From assembly GCA_029946045.1 (NCBI GenBank), contig JAQSDS010000457.1:1-11430 (forward strand): DNA of 11,430 nucleotides, in the 5' to 3' direction. Positions within the stretch are counted from its first letter, which is position 1; every line of letters starts with the position of its first letter. Position numbers and translations under genes: made by a program. Positions 7,989 to 11,430 of this stretch are shown here, in pieces. The notes beneath the pieces were generated by a model, which was not told the origin of the DNA, made no database searches, and saw nothing but the letters and a program-made list of their open reading frames with translations. Origin of the DNA: Rhodoferax sp. Its GTDB lineage: Bacteria; Pseudomonadota; Gammaproteobacteria; Burkholderiales; Burkholderiaceae_C.

Positions 7989-9245
7989 ATGCTGACCGAT
8001 ACCGCACTGAAGAATCTCAAACCCAAGGATGCGCCCTACAAGGTGACGGACAGGGATGGCATGTATGTGACGGTCTCGACGGCGGGTACCGTCACGTTCC
8101 GTTATGACTACCGGATCAATAGCAGGCGCGAAACGCTGACGATTGGCCGTTATGGGCCAGGCGGTCTGTCGCTGGCTCGTGCACGCGAAAAGTGCATCGA
8201 CGCGAAGCGGGCCGTTTCGGAAGGACAGTCCCCGGCTCAGGAAAAGCAGCGAGAGAAGAGGCGCCTTTCGGACGCCAAAACCTTCCAGGAATTTACCGAC
8301 GAGTGGTACGAGGGTGCGCGGATGGCTGACAGCACGCGGTCGATGCGCAAGAGCATCCTTGACCGGGACATCCTGCCTGTGTTCAAGAGTCGCTTGCTGA
8401 GCGAGATCAGTCCTGATGACCTGCGCGATCTGTGCGACAAGGTGAAAGGGAGGGGAGCGCCAGCAACGGCAATCCACGTTCGCGACATCATCAAGCAAAT
8501 CTACGGTTTTGCCATCTTGCACGGCGAGAAGGTGGCCAATCCTGCCGACGACGTTGGACCATCGTCGATCGCCACTTTCGTGGCACGGGATCGAGCGCTG
8601 TCGCCGTCCGAGATACGCATCATGCTCAAGCAGTTGGAGTACGTCGCTTCGTACCCGACCATCAAACTGGGTCTGCGGCTGATCTTGCTCACGCTGGTGC
8701 GCAAAGGCGAACTGATCCACGCGACATGGGATGAGATCGACTTCGAGAATGCACTGTGGACTATCCCAAAAGCCCGCATGAAGGCCGGCAAGGCCCACAA
8801 CATCTACCTGTCGCAGCAGGCGCTCGACATCATGATCGCACTGCGCACCTGCGCCGGTGGCTCCAAATACCTGCTCCCTTCGCGCTATGACGGCGACAAG
8901 TGTATGTCGAACGCCACGCTGAACCGTGTCGGGCAGATAGTCGTGGAGCGGTCGAAAGCGAAGGGTCTGCCAATCGAAAATTTCACCGTGCATGACCTGC
9001 GTCGCACCGGTTCGACCATCCTCAACGAGTTGGGCTTCAACAGTGACTGGATCGAGAAGTGTCTTGCCCACGAAGATGGCCGTTCATCACGCGGCATCTA
9101 TAACAAGGCTGAATACGCCGAGCAGCGCCGCCACATGCTGCAAGAGTGGGCCGACATGGTTGACGCCTGGGTGGCCGGCGAATCGCACACCCCGACGTTG
9201 CTGCCTCCGTCGATGAAGATCATCACGACACAGGCGTTGCTTTGA
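7989..9245 (+). CDS. int: Tyrosine-type site-specific integrase (DUF4102 family)
   Basis: Catalyses integration, and with a directionality factor excision, of the element. The 418 residues show the DUF4102 arm-binding domain (about 1-90: MLTDTALKNLKPKDAPYKV, then LTIGRYGPGGLSLARAREK), a core-binding SAM-like domain (about 95-190) and the catalytic domain. The active-site set is complete: R238 (LTLVRKGEL), K265 (MKAGKAH), H335 and R338 (HDLRRT), H361 (LAHEDG) and nucleophile Y371 (GIYNKAEY). AGGAGG is 5 bases before the ATG. Position next to guaA implies guaA as target. Its last 23 bases overlap the convergent AlpA-like gene. It appears functional. Confidence 0.97.
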   Translation: MLTDTALKNLKPKDAPYKVTDRDGMYVTVSTAGTVTFRYDYRINSRRETLTIGRYGPGGLSLARAREKCIDAKRAVSEGQSPAQEKQREKRRLSDAKTFQEFTDEWYEGARMADSTRSMRKSILDRDILPVFKSRLLSEISPDDLRDLCDKVKGRGAPATAIHVRDIIKQIYGFAILHGEKVANPADDVGPSSIATFVARDRALSPSEIRIMLKQLEYVASYPTIKLGLRLILLTLVRKGELIHATWDEIDFENALWTIPKARMKAGKAHNIYLSQQALDIMIALRTCAGGSKYLLPSRYDGDKCMSNATLNRVGQIVVERSKAKGLPIENFTVHDLRRTGSTILNELGFNSDWIEKCLAHEDGRSSRGIYNKAEYAEQRRHMLQEWADMVDAWVAGESHTPTLLPPSMKIITTQALL

Positions 9246-9594
9246 CGGGGCGGTGCTTGCGCTGACGAACGTCCGGCGAGGGGGCTCGTTTTATCTGCGC
9301 GCTGTCGGAAGCTTGGCGGCGCGCATCAAGCCATGCCTCTACCTCCGTCAAATCCCACACCACGCAGCGTGCGGTCAGATTGAACCTGCGCGGAAATTCA
9401 CCGCGCCGTTCCATGTCGTAGATCGTGGTGTCGGCCAGAGGCACGATCTGTCGCAACTCGGGACGGCGTATCGTGCGTCGGAACGGCAAGATATTCGGCG
9501 CGATCAGTCGTGGTAGCGGCATGCCGTGCAGGTCATTTGCATCAGTGTCGTTGTTCGACCTCGCGGCCTGCAGACTTCGATCTGCTTTGTTCAT
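9223..9594 (-). CDS. AlpA-like helix-turn-helix regulator
   Basis: A 123-residue small DNA-binding protein. The AlpA/MerR-like winged-helix region spans about residues 41-92: RRPELRQIVPLADTTIYDMERRGEFPRR, then VVWDLTEVEAWLDARR, the usual 'prefer aromatic after wing' pattern of the family. The first 40 residues are low-complexity, and the last 30 are basic (QRKHRPVKAT) and may add DNA contacts. The start at 9594 is chosen for GGAG 6 bases upstream; in-frame ATGs at 9606 and 9630 and a longer frame to 9798 lack a site. AlpA of E. coli activates a prophage integrase, and relatives act as excisionases, so a role in int control or excision is likely but inferred. It is convergent with int and overlaps it. 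Confidence 0.85.
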   Translation of the reverse strand: MNKADRSLQAARSNNDTDANDLHGMPLPRLIAPNILPFRRTIRRPELRQIVPLADTTIYDMERRGEFPRRFNLTARCVVWDLTEVEAWLDARRQASDSAQIKRAPSPDVRQRKHRPVKATPVS

Positions 9595-9691
9595 GATCTT
9601 CTCCATCAGAAGGGCAGTTGCTGAGTGCATTGCAACGGCCGATATAAATTCGGTCCTGTGATGGTGATCTTTCCGGCATCTATTGAAAACT

Positions 9692-9711
9692 CGCTCAGGC
9701 GTGCATGAGCG
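9692..9711 (-). terminator. Possible weak terminator after the trb-DUF2274 genes
   Basis: On the minus strand CGCTCA-N8-TGAGCG (9711-9692) is followed by AGTTTT, 35 bases past the DUF2274 stop. The stem is only 6 bp and the U-run 4, so termination may be partial and the trb transcript could read into the AlpA-like gene. The rest of the 151-base gap (9595-9745) has a small CCGA-N7-TCGG dyad near 9640-9654 and no clear promoter. Confidence 0.3.
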
Positions 9712-9745
9712 TATTCCGATTGCGCTCGCGCGGCGTGGTTGTGAA

Positions 9746-9970
9746 TCACTTCGCCTTGCTCTTCTTGAACCCTCGATCCCGCGCCATGAACGCTTCAAGC
9801 ATGTGCGGGATCAGCGTGGCGGCATCAATCGGCTCGCCGTAGGTCTGCGCATGCAGCGCGGCGTAGCGCTCCAAGTCGGCCTTCAACGTCGTGGCGAGCG
9901 CAATGGTGACCTTGACGGTCTCGGTCTTGGGCAGCGGCCCCAGCCGCAGCTTGTTGGCGGACACGCTCAT
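9746..9970 (-). CDS. DUF2274 domain protein, last gene of trb cluster
   Basis: A 74-residue protein recognised as DUF2274, typically found right after trbI in Trb-type conjugation clusters. It begins MSVSANKLRLGPLPKTETVKVTIAL and continues with a helix LKADLERYAALHAQTYGEPIDAATLIPHMLEAFMARDRGF, ending in a lysine-rich tail. The pattern (a strand followed by two helices, basic end) resembles a small ribbon-helix-helix-like DNA-binding protein, but no function is established. Its ATG overlaps the trbI stop (ATGA), so translation is coupled to trbI. Confidence 0.88.
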   Translation of the reverse strand: MSVSANKLRLGPLPKTETVKVTIALATTLKADLERYAALHAQTYGEPIDAATLIPHMLEAFMARDRGFKKSKAK

Positions 9971-11226
9971 TGCGACGATCCCCTCTGGAAGAACAGCGGC
10001 TGATACGGCCGCAGGATCAGATCCTTGTTCACCATGACCCGCATCGGGAAGCCGGGCCGGATAGTGAGCGTCGGCTGGATGCTCACGTTGCGTTTGGTGA
10101 TCTCCTGACCGACCTGGTTCACTGTGTCCTGCCCGCTCTGGCGCGTGGCAATGATGATTTTGCTATCGCTGCCGGTGCGATCAGGCGCAGCCAGCTCAGC
10201 ACCTACGCCGAGCAGCGTGGACAACGCAGCACCGGCGAGGATGCGGTCCCAATGCCAATCGACGCCATCTTCCAGTCCGGCATAACCCGCCGGGTCGATG
10301 CCGGGCAGGCGGTCGAGCGAAATGGATGAGGTATCGGGCAGGATCAACCGCGTCCACACGAGTAACACGCGCCGCTGGCCGAATGACACCTGGCTGTCGT
10401 AGCGGCCGATCAGGCGCGAGCCCTGCGGAATCAGCAGGAAGCGACCCGTGGCCGTGTCGTAGACCGCCTCGGTGACGTTGGCGATGACCTGTCCCGGCAG
10501 GTCGGAATTGATACCCGTCACCAGCGCTGCCGGAATGATAGTGCCCGCCATTACCTGATAGGGAGAGGCTGGCAATTGCAAGCTGGCCGGATTGCGGGTC
10601 GCGGTGTCGCCGCCATTGGCGACAAACGCCTGCTTCTGATCCTGCCGGTTTTGCACCGCAGTCGGGTCGGTCGGTTGCGCCGACGCGACGGCAGAGGCCA
10701 TCGGATTGAACGGCTGGTTGCCCGATACCGGCTCGGGCATGGCCGTACTCGCAGTGGGTGACGGTGCTGCTTTTACCGCACCGCTGCGAAAGAAAACCCC
10801 CGAGCGTGCAGCCTCCTCGGCATCACCTGGCTGCGCAATGCGCCCAGTCTGCGCGGGCGCCCCCGCGTTACGCTGCGCAACTATGGCTGGCCCCAGGTCG
10901 CCCGGCAATGGCTCGCCCAAAACGGGCACCGGCTTGGCAATCACCGGCACCTTGGAATAATCCTTGGGCAATTGGTCGAGGCTCTCGGCCCGCGAGACGC
11001 GATCCACGTTGTACAGCTCGGTGGCCGGGTTGCGCTCGCGCTTGTGCGGTTGCAAGGACCAGAGCGTGGAACCCAGGATGATGATGCCGAGCGCCCCTGC
11101 AAACACCGCCAGCATGCGCCGATTGAGCCGCGTGACTGGGCGCGGCGAAGCGCGCAGGGCCAAGGTGTCCGGGTCGGCCTTATTCGGCCCAATGGGTGGT
11201 ATCTGCGGCGTGGCGGGCGTGCTCAT
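9967..11226 (-). CDS. trbI: Conjugal transfer protein TrbI (VirB10-like)
   Basis: Core-complex protein of the type IV secretion system that spans inner and outer membrane and transmits energy state to the outer pore. The 419 residues show a short Pro-rich cytoplasmic N-terminus, one transmembrane helix (about 38-57, MLAVFAGALGIIILGSTLW), a Pro/Ala-rich periplasmic linker to about 220, and the VirB10/TrbI C-terminal domain from PYQVMAGTIIPAALVTGINSDLPG through FLLIPQGSRLIGRYD and VLLVWTRLILPD to RPGFPMRVMVNKDLILRPY. ATG 11226 is preferred because GGAGG lies 8-9 bases upstream; TTG 11232 is too close to it. The site lies inside the end of trbG, so the genes are coupled. Confidence 0.95.
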   Translation of the reverse strand: MSTPATPQIPPIGPNKADPDTLALRASPRPVTRLNRRMLAVFAGALGIIILGSTLWSLQPHKRERNPATELYNVDRVSRAESLDQLPKDYSKVPVIAKPVPVLGEPLPGDLGPAIVAQRNAGAPAQTGRIAQPGDAEEAARSGVFFRSGAVKAAPSPTASTAMPEPVSGNQPFNPMASAVASAQPTDPTAVQNRQDQKQAFVANGGDTATRNPASLQLPASPYQVMAGTIIPAALVTGINSDLPGQVIANVTEAVYDTATGRFLLIPQGSRLIGRYDSQVSFGQRRVLLVWTRLILPDTSSISLDRLPGIDPAGYAGLEDGVDWHWDRILAGAALSTLLGVGAELAAPDRTGSDSKIIIATRQSGQDTVNQVGQEITKRNVSIQPTLTIRPGFPMRVMVNKDLILRPYQPLFFQRGSSQ

Positions 11227-11228
11227 GC

Positions 11229-11430
11229 TCAATGCCTCCGTGCCGTGCTGCCCACGCCATCGGTGCGCTCGATGCGAACCACGGCGGCCTTGTCAACGCC
11301 CAGCCGCAACTCTGCCGCACCGAACAGCCGATCCACCACATAGTAGGGCGAGCGGAAGCGGTAGTTCACGAGTTGGCCATCGCCCTGCCGCCCGATCACG
11401 AACAGCGGCGGCAACTCGCCCTGCGCGATG
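11229..11430 (-). CDS. trbG: Conjugal transfer protein TrbG (VirB9-like), C-terminal part
   Basis: Only the last 66 codons are in the window; the gene starts beyond the right edge. The ending, PPLFVIGRQGDGQLVNYRFRSPYYVVDRLFG followed by AAELRLGVDKAAVVRIER, is the TrbG/VirB9/CagX C-terminal domain, which binds the lipoprotein and TrbI in the outer-membrane pore complex. The order trbG-trbI-DUF2274 with near-contact or overlapping ends is standard. No internal start is implied; the TTG at 11414 is just an in-frame leucine codon. Confidence 0.92.
   Translation of the reverse strand, partial: IAQGELPPLFVIGRQGDGQLVNYRFRSPYYVVDRLFGAAELRLGVDKAAVVRIERTDGVGSTARRH

Larger units (their letters stand above)
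7696..11430. mobile_element. One end of an integrative and conjugative element inserted at guaA
   Basis: Integrase, AlpA-like regulator, DUF2274, trbI and trbG follow guaA in a compact block. The trb genes point towards guaA, so the rest of the conjugation cluster (trbF, L, J, E and so on), coupling protein and relaxase should lie beyond 11430. This set resembles the broad Tn4371-like/Trb-type ICE group of proteobacteria, although in Tn4371 itself the integrase and trb cluster are at opposite ends of the integrated element. The far end, size and cargo are not visible, so a degenerate, non-mobile island is possible. All four complete genes look intact. Confidence 0.8.

Noticed and set aside
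7919..8107. Small plus-strand frame ahead of the integrase
   Set aside because: It runs into int in another frame, has no ribosome binding site or family resemblance, and overlaps the motif array.
7917..9071. 384-residue open frame on the minus strand opposite the integrase
   Set aside because: The plus-strand integrase is complete with all catalytic residues; the antisense frame has no recognisable domain or ribosome binding site.

Overview
This looks like a piece of chromosome from a betaproteobacterium of the order Burkholderiales, most likely Comamonadaceae. The evidence is the protein sequences together with two gene neighbourhoods typical of that group: argF-argD with a DUF3579 gene, and smpB/ratA/rnfH followed by guaB-guaA. 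The genus cannot be fixed from the window.

Positions 1 to about 7695 are core genome. On the minus strand, argD and a truncated argF overlap by 4 bases and encode two steps of arginine synthesis. A DUF3579 gene is divergent from argD, with a good sigma70-type promoter and a palindrome in the gap. A 19-bp-stem bidirectional terminator separates DUF3579 from rpsT (ribosomal protein S20). Next come smpB (trans-translation; minus) and the divergent ratA-rnfH pair (plus), then a secreted DUF4124 protein (minus) whose stop directly abuts that of rnfH. Divergent from it, guaB-guaA form a tight operon for GMP synthesis from IMP.

From the end of guaA (7695) onward the sequence is foreign. The guaA 3' end is a known insertion hotspot for genomic islands, and here it is followed by an AT-rich 293-base leader. 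That leader holds an 11-bp inverted repeat and six copies of a 9-bp motif (TGACGGTAA). Then come a complete DUF4102-type tyrosine integrase, a convergent AlpA-like regulator, and the end of a conjugation gene cluster read leftward: trbG (cut by the window edge), trbI and a DUF2274 gene. I read this as one end of an integrative and conjugative element (ICE) with a Trb-type (P-type) type IV secretion system, inserted at guaA. The other end, the relaxase, the coupling protein and any cargo lie outside the window.

The individual gene families are known. The least explained parts are the motif array in front of the integrase, which may be a recombination or control region, and a terminator-like hairpin in the argD leader, which may be an attenuator. 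I found no rRNA, tRNA, CRISPR array or insertion sequence.
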